Part shown: positions 10,452 through 19,091 of the stretch, in pieces | How positions within the stretch are numbered: position 1 is the first letter of the stretch | Layout: each line of letters opens with the position of its first letter | From: Inhella sp. | Lineage (GTDB): Bacteria > Pseudomonadota > Gammaproteobacteria > Burkholderiales > Burkholderiaceae_C | Direction: 5' to 3' | Assembly: GCF_027532025.1 (NCBI RefSeq) | Contig: NZ_JAPZSY010000055.1 | Location: 1-64,000, forward strand | DNA: 64,000 bases | The notes under the pieces: model-generated | Database searches by the model: none | The model's input: only the letters and a program-made list of their open reading frames with translations | What the model was told of the DNA's origin: nothing | Made by a program: the position numbers and the translations under genes

Positions 10452-11603
10452 ATGGCCCTGCACCTGCCCACCGTGATGATGTTCGCCGGCCTGCTGACGG
10501 CCGTGGTCACGCTGGGCTTGGGCCTGCTGGCCTGGCGCGAGCGCCGGGCTTACCTGATGCACTGGGCCGCGGCACTGGCGACCACCTTCGTGGGCATGTT
10601 GTTGTTCGGCTTGCGCGGCACGGCGCCAGACCTGCTGACGATCGTCACCGCCAACGTGATGCTGCTGGGCAATTTGCTGTTCACGCTCAGTGGCTACCTG
10701 CGGCTCTTCGGCCAGCCCGTGCCGGTGCGGGCCATGCTCGCCCTGGTGCTGGTGCAAACCTTGGTGTACGGCTGGCTCACGTTTGGGGTCGACGACTACC
10801 CCACCCGCATGCTGGTGTTCAACAGCACCTTGGTGGTGTTGTCGGCCGCCAGCGCGCTGGTGCTGCGCCAGCACCGCCACCGTTTCGGGTGGGCCGTGCT
10901 GGCCCTGCCCGTGGGCGCGCACCTGGTGCAGGTGTTGATGGGCTTGGTTCGCATCGGCCTGACGCTCCAAACCAACGAGCCGACCCCCAGCTTCATGCAG
11001 GCCAGCCAAGGGCATGTGATGGCCATCATGCTCAACACCCTGGCGGCTCTGGCGCTGGCCTTCGGTTTCCTGTCCCTGCACGCCAGCCACTTGCTCGAAG
11101 CCCTGGAAAAGCAGGCCGCCACCGACCCCCTGACGGGCCTGTCCAACCGCCGCGGCTTCGACCGCGCCTTGGCGCTGGAGTGGGAGCGGCAACGCCGCCG
11201 CGGTTCGTCGCTGGCGGTGCTGGTGATCGACATCGACCACTTCAAGCAAATCAACGACCAACACGGCCATGCCGTGGGCGACACCGCCCTGCGGCACCTG
11301 GGCCAGGTGCTGCGCCAACACCTGCGCCCCTACGACCTGTCCGGCCGCCTGGGCGGCGAAGAGTTTTGCGTGGTGTCGGCCGACACCGACTTGGAAGGCG
11401 CGCGGCGCAGCGCCGAACGCTTGCGGCAGGCCTCGCTCGTGTACGGGCACGATGCCAACGGTCAGCCCTTGGGCCTCACCCTGTCGATCGGCGTCGCCGT
11501 GGTGCAAGCCGACGACCAGAGCCCCCACGACGCCATCCGCCGTGCGGATGCCGCGCTCTACCGCGCCAAGCAAAACGGCCGCAACCGCGTCGAGCTCGGC
11601 TGA
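10452..11603 (+). CDS. Membrane-anchored diguanylate cyclase (GGDEF)
   Basis: The 383-residue protein makes cyclic di-GMP from GTP. Residues 1-215 are hydrophobic with about six membrane segments. A C-terminal GGDEF domain follows (TDPLTGLSNRRGFDRAL; DIDHFKQINDQHGHAVGD). The active-site loop is GGEEF at about residues 301-305, preceded five residues earlier by RPYD, which fits an RxxD product-inhibition site. All key residues are present, so it should be active and feedback-inhibited. It follows metH2 closely. With the degenerate HD-GYP-like gene upstream and exopolysaccharide-associated genes downstream, a role in attachment or matrix control is possible, but that is inference. Confidence 0.93.
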   Translation: MALHLPTVMMFAGLLTAVVTLGLGLLAWRERRAYLMHWAAALATTFVGMLLFGLRGTAPDLLTIVTANVMLLGNLLFTLSGYLRLFGQPVPVRAMLALVLVQTLVYGWLTFGVDDYPTRMLVFNSTLVVLSAASALVLRQHRHRFGWAVLALPVGAHLVQVLMGLVRIGLTLQTNEPTPSFMQASQGHVMAIMLNTLAALALAFGFLSLHASHLLEALEKQAATDPLTGLSNRRGFDRALALEWERQRRRGSSLAVLVIDIDHFKQINDQHGHAVGDTALRHLGQVLRQHLRPYDLSGRLGGEEFCVVSADTDLEGARRSAERLRQASLVYGHDANGQPLGLTLSIGVAVVQADDQSPHDAIRRADAALYRAKQNGRNRVELG

Positions 11604-11617
11604 CGCCGTTTCTAGGT

Positions 11618-12970
11618 TCAGTCCTCCAGGCGTCTGACGCGCCGCCGAGCGGCCCGGGCTTTGGGCAACCAAGCAAGGGTGGCCCAACGCCGCCACATCA
11701 GCAGGCCCCGCAACCACTCGTCCAAGGCGTAGGCCATCCACACCCCGGCCAGGCCCCAGCCCAGATGCAGCCCGAACCACCAACTGCCACCGGCCAGCAC
11801 CACGGCCATGGACACCGCGCCCACCGCCACCGGGTAGCGCGCATCGCCCGCCGCGCGCAAGGCATTGATGACCACCAGATTGAAGGTGCGGCCGGGCTCG
11901 AGCAGCACGGTCAGCCACAGCAGGGTCACGCACTGCGCGACGATGGCCGCATCCTGCGTGAACTGGCGCATCAGCCAGGGCCCGGCCAGCGCGGCCAAAC
12001 CCGACACCACCACGCTGCTGGCCAAGCCCCAGGCCAAGGCGCGGCGCAGCAAGCGGTTGGCTTCGCGCAAACGCCCCGCCCCGATCAAGTGGCCGATCAG
12101 GATCTCCATCGACAAGCCGATGGCCAAGCCCGCCAGCAAGATGAAATGCATGACCTGGGAGGTGTAGGCGTGCGCCGCCAGCGCCGCGCTGCCCAGGGTG
12201 GCCACCACGCCCATGCTGACCATGAAGGCCAGCCGCCAGGCGATGTTCTCGGCCGCTCCCGGCAGCCCGATGTGCAGCATGGCCGCCACCTCGGCCCGCT
12301 GCCAGCGCAGCCAGTCGCTGGGGCGTGGCTTCAGGCCCAGGCGCATCGTCCACAGCAAGGCATGCAGCCCCAGGGCCAGCAGGCGGCTGGCGATGACGGC
12401 CCAGGCGAAGCCCACGAGCCCGAAACCCGGCATCCAAGCCAGCGCCAAGCCCAGCTGCAGGGCGTTTTGCGCCACCAGCACCATCAGGGTGTCGCGCGAG
12501 CGCAGGTGGGCGCGCATCACGCTGCCCATGCTGGCGTTCCAGGCGTCCAAGAGCATCGCCGGCGCGAGCCACTGCAGCAAGGGCACGGCCAGCGGCAGCA
12601 GTTCGGCGGGAGCCTGCAGCGCGTGCAACAAGGGATCGGCACCCGCCCAGATCACCACCGCGCAGGCCAGCCCGATCCAGGTGCTGGCGCCCAAGGCCGC
12701 GCGCGCCAGGCGTTCGGCCGATCCGCTGGCGCCTTGGCCCAGCGCCTGCGTGATGACCACCCCCATGCCCGCCCCAACGATGCGGAACACGATGAAGACG
12801 GTGGCGTTGAGTTGCTGGGCCAGCGCAAAGGCGCCGGCGGCTGCATCGCTCACCCGCGCCGCCAGGGCCGTCGCCACCAAGCCGACGGCCATGCCCAGGG
12901 CCAGCTCCAAGAACAGGGGCCACAGCAAAGGCCACAACTGCGGGGCGGGGCGGGCGGAGGGCGGTCGCAT
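11618..12970 (-). CDS. MATE-family efflux transporter
   Basis: The 450-residue integral membrane protein has about 12 hydrophobic segments in two related halves. MATE features are FALAQQLNATVFIVFRIVGAGMGVVITQALGQ in the first half and GLPGAAENIAWRLAFM with ALAAHAYTSQVMHF in the second. Such proteins export cationic drugs or metabolites using Na+ or H+ gradients. The C-terminus is strongly basic (RAARRRVRRLED). It converges on the diguanylate cyclase with 14 bases between stops and is divergent from the exosortase-associated hydrolase. The substrate cannot be inferred. Confidence 0.88.
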   Translation of the reverse strand: MRPPSARPAPQLWPLLWPLFLELALGMAVGLVATALAARVSDAAAGAFALAQQLNATVFIVFRIVGAGMGVVITQALGQGASGSAERLARAALGASTWIGLACAVVIWAGADPLLHALQAPAELLPLAVPLLQWLAPAMLLDAWNASMGSVMRAHLRSRDTLMVLVAQNALQLGLALAWMPGFGLVGFAWAVIASRLLALGLHALLWTMRLGLKPRPSDWLRWQRAEVAAMLHIGLPGAAENIAWRLAFMVSMGVVATLGSAALAAHAYTSQVMHFILLAGLAIGLSMEILIGHLIGAGRLREANRLLRRALAWGLASSVVVSGLAALAGPWLMRQFTQDAAIVAQCVTLLWLTVLLEPGRTFNLVVINALRAAGDARYPVAVGAVSMAVVLAGGSWWFGLHLGWGLAGVWMAYALDEWLRGLLMWRRWATLAWLPKARAARRRVRRLED

Positions 12971-13026
12971 GAGGGGGCGGATTGTCAAGCCGCCCCGGAA
13001 GGCCCGTCGGTAGACTGCCCCGCGCC

Positions 13027-13851
13027 ATGGTCTCGCCCCGTTCCCCCTCCCACCACCGCGTTCACGCCGAGCACCTCGTGCTGGCGGGGGCGCGGTGCCT
13101 GGCCGTGAGCCACCGGCCCACCGGACCGGTGCGCGGGGCCCTGCTGCTGTTCCCGGCCCTGGCCGAAGAGTTGAACAAGACCCGCCGCGCCACCACCCTG
13201 GCCGCGCAAGCCATGGCCGAGCAGGGCTTGGCCGTGCTGCAGGTGGACTGGCAAGGCAGCGGCGACAGCGAGGGCGATTTCGCCGAGGCCGACTGGGCCG
13301 CCTGGCTGGCGCAAGCGGCCGCGGCCCGCGCCTGGTGGGCCGACCAGCACCCGGGTCGCCCGCTGTTGGCGTGGGGCGTGCGCGCCGGTTGCCTGATGGC
13401 TTCGGCGCTGGACGCCGACGCGCCGTGGGACGGCCAGCTGTGGTGGCAGCCCGTGGCCAAGGGTCAGACGCATTGGCAGCAATGGCTGCGCCTGAAGCAA
13501 GCCGCTGGCCTGGCCGACGGCGGCAGCGAACGGACCCGCCTGGAGGACGTCGCCCAGCGCGGTGACACCCTCGAAATCGCCGGCTACACCTTCGCGCCCG
13601 GCTGGGTGCAAGGCCTCGTGGCCAGCGAGCTGAAGCCACCCCAAGGCCCCACGCTGTGGTTGGAAGCCACCCGCCAAACCCCGCCCGCCCTGCTGCCCGC
13701 CAGCGCCGCTGGTTTGGCGCGCTGGAACGCGCCCAGCCTGCAAGCCCGGGCCCTGAACGACCCCGCGCCCTGGGCCGTGGCCGAGCTCGAAGACTGCCCG
13801 GCGCTGACGCAAGCCAGCCTCGACTGGTGGAACACCCAATGGCCGCAATGA
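13027..13851 (+). CDS. Exosortase A-associated alpha/beta hydrolase 2
   Basis: This 274-residue alpha/beta-hydrolase-like protein has the opening LLLFPALAEELNKTRR typical of exosortase A system-associated hydrolase 2, followed by VDWQGSGDSEGDF. The usual nucleophile elbow appears as WGVRAG rather than GxSxG, so catalysis is uncertain. It heads an overlapping set with hydrolase 1 and an acyltransferase, the combination found beside exosortase/exopolysaccharide loci in betaproteobacteria. No exosortase gene is present in this window. Confidence 0.75.
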   Translation: MVSPRSPSHHRVHAEHLVLAGARCLAVSHRPTGPVRGALLLFPALAEELNKTRRATTLAAQAMAEQGLAVLQVDWQGSGDSEGDFAEADWAAWLAQAAAARAWWADQHPGRPLLAWGVRAGCLMASALDADAPWDGQLWWQPVAKGQTHWQQWLRLKQAAGLADGGSERTRLEDVAQRGDTLEIAGYTFAPGWVQGLVASELKPPQGPTLWLEATRQTPPALLPASAAGLARWNAPSLQARALNDPAPWAVAELEDCPALTQASLDWWNTQWPQ

Positions 13852-14708
13852 CCGTCCAAGAGCGGGTCGTCCCGCTGGCCTGGCCTGGGCGCGACGACGG
13901 CTTTGGCCTGCTGAGCGAGCCGCTCGGCGCACCCTCGCCATGGGGCGTCCTGGTGCTGGTGGGCGGCCCGCAAACACGGGTGGGGGCGCATCGCCATTTC
14001 GTCACGCTGGCGCGGCAACTGGCCGCCGCGGGCGTGCCCACCTTGCGCTTCGACCACCGCGGCCTGGGCGATTGCGGTGGCCCATTGCAACCGTTTCAGG
14101 CGCTGGACGACGACGTGGACGCGGGCATCGATGCCTTGACCCGTGCTGTGCCGAGCCTGCAAGGCGTGGTGCTCTGGGGGCTGTGCGATGCCGCCAGCGC
14201 CGCCCTGCTCTACACCGCCCGCCGGGCCGACCCGCGCGTGCGCGCCCTGGCCCTGCTCAACCCGTGGGTGCGATCGCCCCAAGGGGAGGCCCAGACGCGA
14301 CTGCGGCACTACTACGGAGAGCGCCTGCGCAGCCCCGCGTTTTGGCGCAAGCTGCTGCGCGGTGGTGTGGGCCTGAGGGCGGCGCTCGACTGGTGGCGCG
14401 TGCGCCAACAGGCGCGCGAGGCCCGCTCGGCCGCGCCCGCCCCCCGGATCGAGCCCTTCCAAGCCACGATGGCGCGAGCGTGGATGGGCGGCTTTGACGG
14501 CCCCATCCTGCTGCAACTCAGCGGCCGCGACCACACCGCGCGCGAATTCGAGAACGTGCACGCCGTGTTCCCAGCCTGGGCCGGTTGGCGCGAACGCCCC
14601 CGACTGACCGTGCAGCCCTACGACGAAGCGGACCACACCTTCTCGCAGCGGCGCTGGCAGGACGCCTCCACCCAGGCCCTGATCGGCTGGCTGCGGAGCC
14701 TGGCATGA
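13848..14708 (+). CDS. Exosortase A-associated alpha/beta hydrolase 1
   Basis: The 286-residue alpha/beta hydrolase opens with a strand-turn reading VLVLVGGPQTRVGAHRHF, characteristic of exosortase A system-associated hydrolase 1. It continues with LRFDHRGLGDCGG, and its elbow position reads WGLCDAAS, where Cys replaces Ser; this is usual in the family as I recall it. The ATG at 13848 overlaps the preceding stop by four bases (ATGA), a sign of translational coupling, and is preferred to the ATG at 13839. The actual substrate is unknown; an accessory role in PEP-CTERM processing or polysaccharide export is the family association. Confidence 0.78.
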   Translation: MTVQERVVPLAWPGRDDGFGLLSEPLGAPSPWGVLVLVGGPQTRVGAHRHFVTLARQLAAAGVPTLRFDHRGLGDCGGPLQPFQALDDDVDAGIDALTRAVPSLQGVVLWGLCDAASAALLYTARRADPRVRALALLNPWVRSPQGEAQTRLRHYYGERLRSPAFWRKLLRGGVGLRAALDWWRVRQQAREARSAAPAPRIEPFQATMARAWMGGFDGPILLQLSGRDHTAREFENVHAVFPAWAGWRERPRLTVQPYDEADHTFSQRRWQDASTQALIGWLRSLA

Positions 14709-14727
14709 GGGGGGCGAGAGGGTGTCG

Positions 14728-15408
14728 ATGAGGGCGCGCTGGCAGGCCCTGTGCCAAGAAATGGGCGACGCCCACACCGCCGCGCTGTACGTGGCGCACC
14801 GCCTGTTGGGGCGGCTGACAGAGGGGCGGGTGCGCATCGTGCCCTACGCGCTGTACGCGCAAGCCGTCGGGCACACGGCGCTGCAGGCCGTCAAGGCCGA
14901 CCCCAACACCACCGTGCGCGTCGAATCCGGCCCCGCGGCCCGCATCCCGCCTGGCCCACGAACCGACGACGTCATCCAGCGGCGCCTGCAGGCCGGCCAC
15001 GAGTGCCACGTCTGCGAGGTGGCCGGGCAGTTCGCCGGCACCATCTGGCTGTCCCGTGGCGTGCACGACGAAGACGAGGTGCGTTGTCGCTACCGGCTGC
15101 CTCCGCACAGCGTGTGGGATCACGACGTGTACGTTGTGCCCAGGTATCGCCTCGGGCGCACCGTGGCGCGGCTGTGGGCGGCGGTGGACCAAGATTTGGC
15201 GCGGCGCGGCGTGGCCTGGACCTTCAGCCGCATTTCACGCTTCAACCGCGCCTCGATCGGCACCCACGAGCGCCTGGGCGCACGCCGCGTGGGCACGGCA
15301 CTTTTTCTGTGCTGGGGCCGCTGGGAGCTCAGCTGGGTGCCAGGGCGTCGCGGCCCGCGCCTGAGCGCGCGGGCGCGGCCGGAAATCCAACTGCACGCGC
15401 CCGACTGA
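14728..15408 (+). CDS. GNAT-type acyltransferase linked to the exosortase-associated hydrolases
   Basis: The 226-residue protein has a GNAT-like core: RVRIVPYALYAQ, CEVAGQFAGTIWLSRG, VWDHDVYVVPRYRLGRTVARLW (acetyl-CoA loop region) and SRISRFNRASIGTHERLGARRVGTALFL as the closing element. It probably transfers an acyl group to a small molecule or sugar. ATG 14728 follows a GAGAGGG ribosome site; a GTG six bases earlier is possible. It lies 19 bases after hydrolase 1 on the same strand and is presumably cotranscribed. The link to exosortase function rests on neighbourhood only. Confidence 0.65.
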   Translation: MRARWQALCQEMGDAHTAALYVAHRLLGRLTEGRVRIVPYALYAQAVGHTALQAVKADPNTTVRVESGPAARIPPGPRTDDVIQRRLQAGHECHVCEVAGQFAGTIWLSRGVHDEDEVRCRYRLPPHSVWDHDVYVVPRYRLGRTVARLWAAVDQDLARRGVAWTFSRISRFNRASIGTHERLGARRVGTALFLCWGRWELSWVPGRRGPRLSARARPEIQLHAPD

Positions 15409-15418
15409 GAAGCCAGCC

Positions 15419-16618
15419 TCAGCCGCCCAGCACCGCCGCCATCGCCATCGCCACCGGCTCGACATTGCGGCGGTTCAAGCCCGCCACGCACATGCGGCCG
15501 CTCTTCAGGATGTAGACGCCGTGCTGCTCGCGCAGCGCGTCCACCTGCGCGGGTGTCAGGCCGGTGTAGCTGAACATCCCGCGCTGCGTCAGGAAGTAGC
15601 CGAAGTCGCGGCCAGGCAGCTTGGCGCTGAGCACCTCGTACAAGGCCGAGCGCATGCCCTGGATGCGCTCGCGCATGGCGTTCACTTCGCCCTCCCACTG
15701 GGCGCGCAACGCCGGGTCGTTCAGCAGCGTGGCCACCACCTGACCGCCGTGCGTGGGCGGGTTGCTGTAGTTGCGGCGGATGTTGAACTTCAGCTGGCCC
15801 AGCACCAACTCGGCTTGCTGCGCGCTGGGGCACACCACGCTGAGCGCGCCGCAACGCTCGCCATACACGCTCATGTTCTTGCTGAAGCTGTTGGCCAGCA
15901 GGAAAGACAAGTTGGCGTCCAGGAAGGTGCGCACCGCCACCAAGTCTTCCTGCAAGCCGTCGCCGTAGCCCTGGTAGGCCAGGTCCAGGAAGGGCAGCAA
16001 CTGGCGCTCGGCCGCCACCTGGGCCACCCGCTGCCACTGCGCCGCGGTCAAGTCCACCCCCGTCGGGTTGTGACAGCACGCGTGCAACAGCACCACGCTG
16101 CGCGCGGGCAGGCGCTCCAGCGCCTCCATCATGGCCTCGAAACGCAGGCCACCGGTGGCCGGGTCGTAATAGGGGTAGGTGGCGGTGGGCAGCCCCGAGC
16201 CCTCGAACACCGCGCGGTGGTTGTCCCAGGTGGGGTCACTCAGGTGCACCGTGGTGTCGGGGAAGTGGGCCTTCAGGAAGTCGGCCGCCACCTTCAACCC
16301 CCCGCTGCTGCCCACGCCCTGGATGGTCGCCACGCGCCGGTCGCGCAGCACCGGGTGATCGGCGCCGAACAAGAGGTTTTGCACGGCGCTGCGAAAGTTG
16401 GCCGCACCCTCCATGGGCAGGTAAGGCCGCGCCCCGGCGTTTTGCACCACGCGCAACTCCGCCTCGCGCACCGAGGCCAGCGCAGGGATCTTGCCCGCCT
16501 CGTCGAAGTAAATGCCAATGGACAGGTTCACCTTTTGCTCGGTGCGCGGGTCCTTTTGGAAAGCTTCGTTGAGGCTGAGGATGGGATCGCCGGCGTAGGG
16601 GGGGACGTGGGAAAACAT
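15419..16618 (-). CDS. tyrB: Aromatic amino acid aminotransferase
   Basis: The 399-residue class I PLP enzyme transfers amino groups from aromatic amino acids or aspartate to 2-oxoglutarate. Family motifs are FSHVPPYAGDPILSLNEAF at the N-terminus, YLPMEGAANFR, HACCHNPTGVD, and the PLP-lysine region ANSFSKNMSVYGERCGAL near residue 250. The C-terminal ligands are KSGRMCVAGLN. Length matches E. coli TyrB/AspC (about 397), and the N-terminus begins directly in homology. It converges on the acyltransferase gene with a 10-bp gap. Confidence 0.92.
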   Translation of the reverse strand: MFSHVPPYAGDPILSLNEAFQKDPRTEQKVNLSIGIYFDEAGKIPALASVREAELRVVQNAGARPYLPMEGAANFRSAVQNLLFGADHPVLRDRRVATIQGVGSSGGLKVAADFLKAHFPDTTVHLSDPTWDNHRAVFEGSGLPTATYPYYDPATGGLRFEAMMEALERLPARSVVLLHACCHNPTGVDLTAAQWQRVAQVAAERQLLPFLDLAYQGYGDGLQEDLVAVRTFLDANLSFLLANSFSKNMSVYGERCGALSVVCPSAQQAELVLGQLKFNIRRNYSNPPTHGGQVVATLLNDPALRAQWEGEVNAMRERIQGMRSALYEVLSAKLPGRDFGYFLTQRGMFSYTGLTPAQVDALREQHGVYILKSGRMCVAGLNRRNVEPVAMAMAAVLGG

Positions 16619-16897
16619 GGGGCGAGGGAGGAGCGGAGGAAGCCGAGATTATTGGGCGTGGCGCTGCGCTCCTTCCCAGCGACTGAACCTATCGCGAGAC
16701 CAGCGGTCGGCACTACACCAGTACAGCCACTCCGCCTCACGGTCCAGCCTCGCCGACGAAGGCCGATGAGCAGGCAGCGGAGACGACAAGCCAGTTGTTG
16801 CTTTTTCTTACATCTCGACCGGACATGAAAGGCGAGCTGACGACGAGACAGGCGCAAGCGATTGATTTAAAACATGTTATTCATTTGGACGAGACTG
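16619..16897. other. Intergenic region upstream of the PEP-CTERM gene
   Basis: No gene was seen. The right part turns AT-rich (TTGATTTAAAACATGTTATTC around 16862-16882), unusual for this genome and consistent with a promoter/activator region ahead of the sigma-54-like site at 16898. Confidence 0.5.
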
Positions 16898-16913
16898 TGG
16901 CCCACTAATTGCT
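16898..16913 (+). promoter_or_regulatory. Sigma-54-type (-24/-12) promoter of the PEP-CTERM gene
   Basis: TGGCCCACTAATTGCT has the invariant GG and GC with their first bases 12 apart, matching the RpoN consensus TGGCAC-N5-TTGCT with one change in the first block. Transcription would start about 12 bases downstream, giving a leader of about 50 nt before ATG 16976. RpoN control of PEP-CTERM genes through the PrsK/PrsR pair is established in other betaproteobacteria; here it is inference. Confidence 0.6.
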
Positions 16914-16975
16914 TGATGTCCTCACCGCAGCCTTTCCAGGGGCTGCACTGTGTACAACTTCACGCCTCGCAAACC

Positions 16976-17590
16976 ATGCGCTCCATTCGTATCCTCGCCG
17001 TACTCGGCGCCCTCGTCGGCATCGTGTCAGCCCAGGCCGCCCCGATCGTCGCGACCAACAACACTTTTGGCACTTTCGACCGAAGCTCGGGCACCCGCAA
17101 CCTCGTAGTCACTGGCCCCGGTGCAGTGGCCGACGTGGACATCCTCATCGACTTCGCCAAGTGCGACGACCCTGCCATCGGCCCAGCCAACACCAGTTGC
17201 ATCGGTGCGGGCTACGCCTACCTGAGCGAAACCTTCTTCTACTTGCTCAGCCCTACGGGCACTCGCGTCAACCTGATCAACACCGGCACCTTCACGGGCG
17301 GTCAAGGGGCTCGCGTCCAAATCAACTTCGATGACGCAGCCGCCTCTGTCGTCGGTGGCGCTGCCATGAGCAGTGGCACCTTCCGCGGCGTGCAGTCGCT
17401 ATCGGCCTTCAACGGACAAGTGGCCGCCGGCACGTGGATTCTGGGCATGGGAGACAGCGTGGGCGCAGACCCCCTGAGCTTTTTCAGTGCACGGCTGACC
17501 GTCAACGCGGTGTCGGAACCAGCAAGCCTAGGTCTGCTCGGCCTGAGCATGCTGGTCCTGGGCACTTTCGCCCGCCGCCGTCAGGCCTGA
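16976..17590 (+). CDS. PEP-CTERM-type exported protein (SEP variant)
   Basis: This 204-residue secreted protein has a signal peptide ending in VSAQA-AP near residue 23 and a body without recognisable enzymatic motifs (residues about 24-175). The C-terminal sorting tag is VSEPASLGLLGLSMLVLG followed by the basic tail FARRRQA. This is the PEP-CTERM signal recognised by exosortase, with Ser in place of the first Pro (SEP for PEP). The body has paired Cys (KCDD...NTSC) that could form a disulfide. A sigma-54-type promoter lies upstream and a strong terminator downstream, so it is a monocistronic unit. Exosortase-associated hydrolases lie 2.3 kb away. The function of the mature protein is unknown. 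Confidence 0.82.
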   Translation: MRSIRILAVLGALVGIVSAQAAPIVATNNTFGTFDRSSGTRNLVVTGPGAVADVDILIDFAKCDDPAIGPANTSCIGAGYAYLSETFFYLLSPTGTRVNLINTGTFTGGQGARVQINFDDAAASVVGGAAMSSGTFRGVQSLSAFNGQVAAGTWILGMGDSVGADPLSFFSARLTVNAVSEPASLGLLGLSMLVLGTFARRRQA

Positions 17591-17615
17591 AGCGGCGCTC
17601 TGTAGGCTCCCAATG

Positions 17616-17639
17616 AGGCGACCTGTGGGTCGCCTTTTT
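17616..17639 (+). terminator. Rho-independent terminator after the PEP-CTERM gene
   Basis: An eight-base stem AGGCGACC/GGTCGCCT with a four-base loop is followed by a run of five T. It lies 25 bases after the stop codon and also separates this unit from the convergent ubiC. Confidence 0.9.
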
Positions 17640-17666
17640 CATTCCCGGTTGCCCAGCAGCAACACC

Positions 17667-18263
17667 TCAAGGGTGCGCCCACGGCGCCGGCCCCACCGCG
17701 GCGGCCAAGCTGCGCCAGTTGGGCCGACGGGTGCCGGGGTAGGGCGCCAGCGCGGCCACCGCCGGGTGGAACAGCTCCAGGATGCGCAGCGGCGCGCCTT
17801 GGCGCTTGAACACCGAATGCCGGCTCCACCGCATGGCACGGGGCGGCTCGCTCCCCGTGGCCACAGCCCACTGTCGGGCCATGTGGCGTTGGGTGGGTCC
17901 GTGGCCCGCGATGCGCTTGGGCTGCAGGGTGCTGCGCCGCACCCGGCGGTCGCGGTACAGCAGGTCCGCCAGAGGCCGGGGGCCCAAGCCCTTGAGGGCT
18001 TTCCAAGGCCCCGCCAAAGCGCTCTTGTGCAGGCTGGAGCGAGCCCACACGAGGGGCACGCCGTCCACGCAGAGCAGGACCTCGCGCACGAGGGTGCAGC
18101 CGCGCCGCGGCGTGCCCAGTGCCCGGCGCTCCGGTGCGCGCAACTTGGCGGTGGCCTGACGCAGCACCTTGACCTCGAAGCGGCCGTGGCGGGCCAGGCG
18201 GGCACTGAGCGAACCCGGCGCACGCAACCAAGCGCGCAAGGACGCACGGGCGCTGACGGTCAT
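17667..18263 (-). CDS. ubiC: Chorismate lyase
   Basis: The 198-residue protein matches chorismate lyase, which forms 4-hydroxybenzoate and pyruvate from chorismate as the first step of ubiquinone ring synthesis. Supporting segments are an N-terminal SLSARLARHG, REVLLCVDGVPLVWARSSL, GPWKALKGLGPRPLADLLYRDR, and the C-terminal ARQWAVATG and RHSVFKRQGAPLRILELFHP. Length fits the family (165-200). The start at 18263 lies seven bases past the proC stop, so it is probably cotranscribed with proC. Confidence 0.88.
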   Translation of the reverse strand: MTVSARASLRAWLRAPGSLSARLARHGRFEVKVLRQATAKLRAPERRALGTPRRGCTLVREVLLCVDGVPLVWARSSLHKSALAGPWKALKGLGPRPLADLLYRDRRVRRSTLQPKRIAGHGPTQRHMARQWAVATGSEPPRAMRWSRHSVFKRQGAPLRILELFHPAVAALAPYPGTRRPNWRSLAAAVGPAPWAHP

Positions 18264-18270
18264 GCGGGGG

Positions 18271-19083
18271 TCACGGGGTGGGGGGACGTCCCAACTCTTC
18301 GGCGCGGGTCGCAGCAGCCCGCACGGCGCGCTCGAAGGCTGCACCCACGCCATCGGCCCGCAGGCTTTCAAGGGCCGCGTGCGTGGTGCCGCCCTTGCTG
18401 GTCACGCGCTCGCGCAACGTGGCCAGGGGCTCGGGCGAGCGCAGCGCCAGCGCAGCAGCGCCGGCGCAAGTGTTCAGGGCCAGCTCGCGCGCCTGGGCTT
18501 CGCTCAAGCCCAGCTCGACGCCCGCGTTCACCATGGCTTCGCAGACGCAAAAGAAATACGCCGGCCCGCTGCCGCTGAGTGCGGTGACGGCATCGAGTTG
18601 CGCCTCTTGCTCCAGCCAAAGCGTGCGACCGGTGGGGGCCAGCACCGCGTCGACCTCGGCGCGATCGCGGGCACTGACGGCGGGGCGCGCGTACAGGCCG
18701 GCAATGCCCTGGCCGATGAGGGCCGGGGTGTTGGGCATGGCGCGCACCACGCGCTCGGTGCCGGCCACCTGGGCGATGGCCTCGCTGCGCACGCCGGCCA
18801 TCACGCTGAGCTGCAAGGCCTGCGCCAACCAAGGTTGGGCGGCCTGTGCCGCCTCGGCAAAGCTTTGGGGCTTGACGGCCCACACCACGAGTTCGGCCTG
18901 GGCCAGCGCGGCGGTGGGGGCTGGCACAGCCTCCAGCCCGAACTGAGCGCGCAATAGCTCGCGCTGCGGCGCGTGGGGCTCGACGACCACGACCGACGCC
19001 AGGGGTCGTCCGGCCCGCAGCAGGCCGCCGACGATGGCGCTGGCCATGTTGCCGCCGCCGATGAAGGCCAGGGTGGCGTGCAT
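18271..19083 (-). CDS. proC: Pyrroline-5-carboxylate reductase
   Basis: The 270-residue NAD(P)H-dependent enzyme performs the last step of proline synthesis. It has the N-terminal Rossmann motif AFIGGGNMASAIVGGLL, the conserved VRAMPNTPALIGQGI, and the signature ALSGSGPAYFFCVCEAM...VTSKGGTTHAAL. It sits between ubiC and the thioredoxin-fold gene, all on the minus strand with gaps of 7-8 bases, suggesting one transcript. PutA, the catabolic counterpart, lies 20 kb away. Confidence 0.95.
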   Translation of the reverse strand: MHATLAFIGGGNMASAIVGGLLRAGRPLASVVVVEPHAPQRELLRAQFGLEAVPAPTAALAQAELVVWAVKPQSFAEAAQAAQPWLAQALQLSVMAGVRSEAIAQVAGTERVVRAMPNTPALIGQGIAGLYARPAVSARDRAEVDAVLAPTGRTLWLEQEAQLDAVTALSGSGPAYFFCVCEAMVNAGVELGLSEAQARELALNTCAGAAALALRSPEPLATLRERVTSKGGTTHAALESLRADGVGAAFERAVRAAATRAEELGRPPTP

Positions 19084-19091
19084 GGCGAGGG

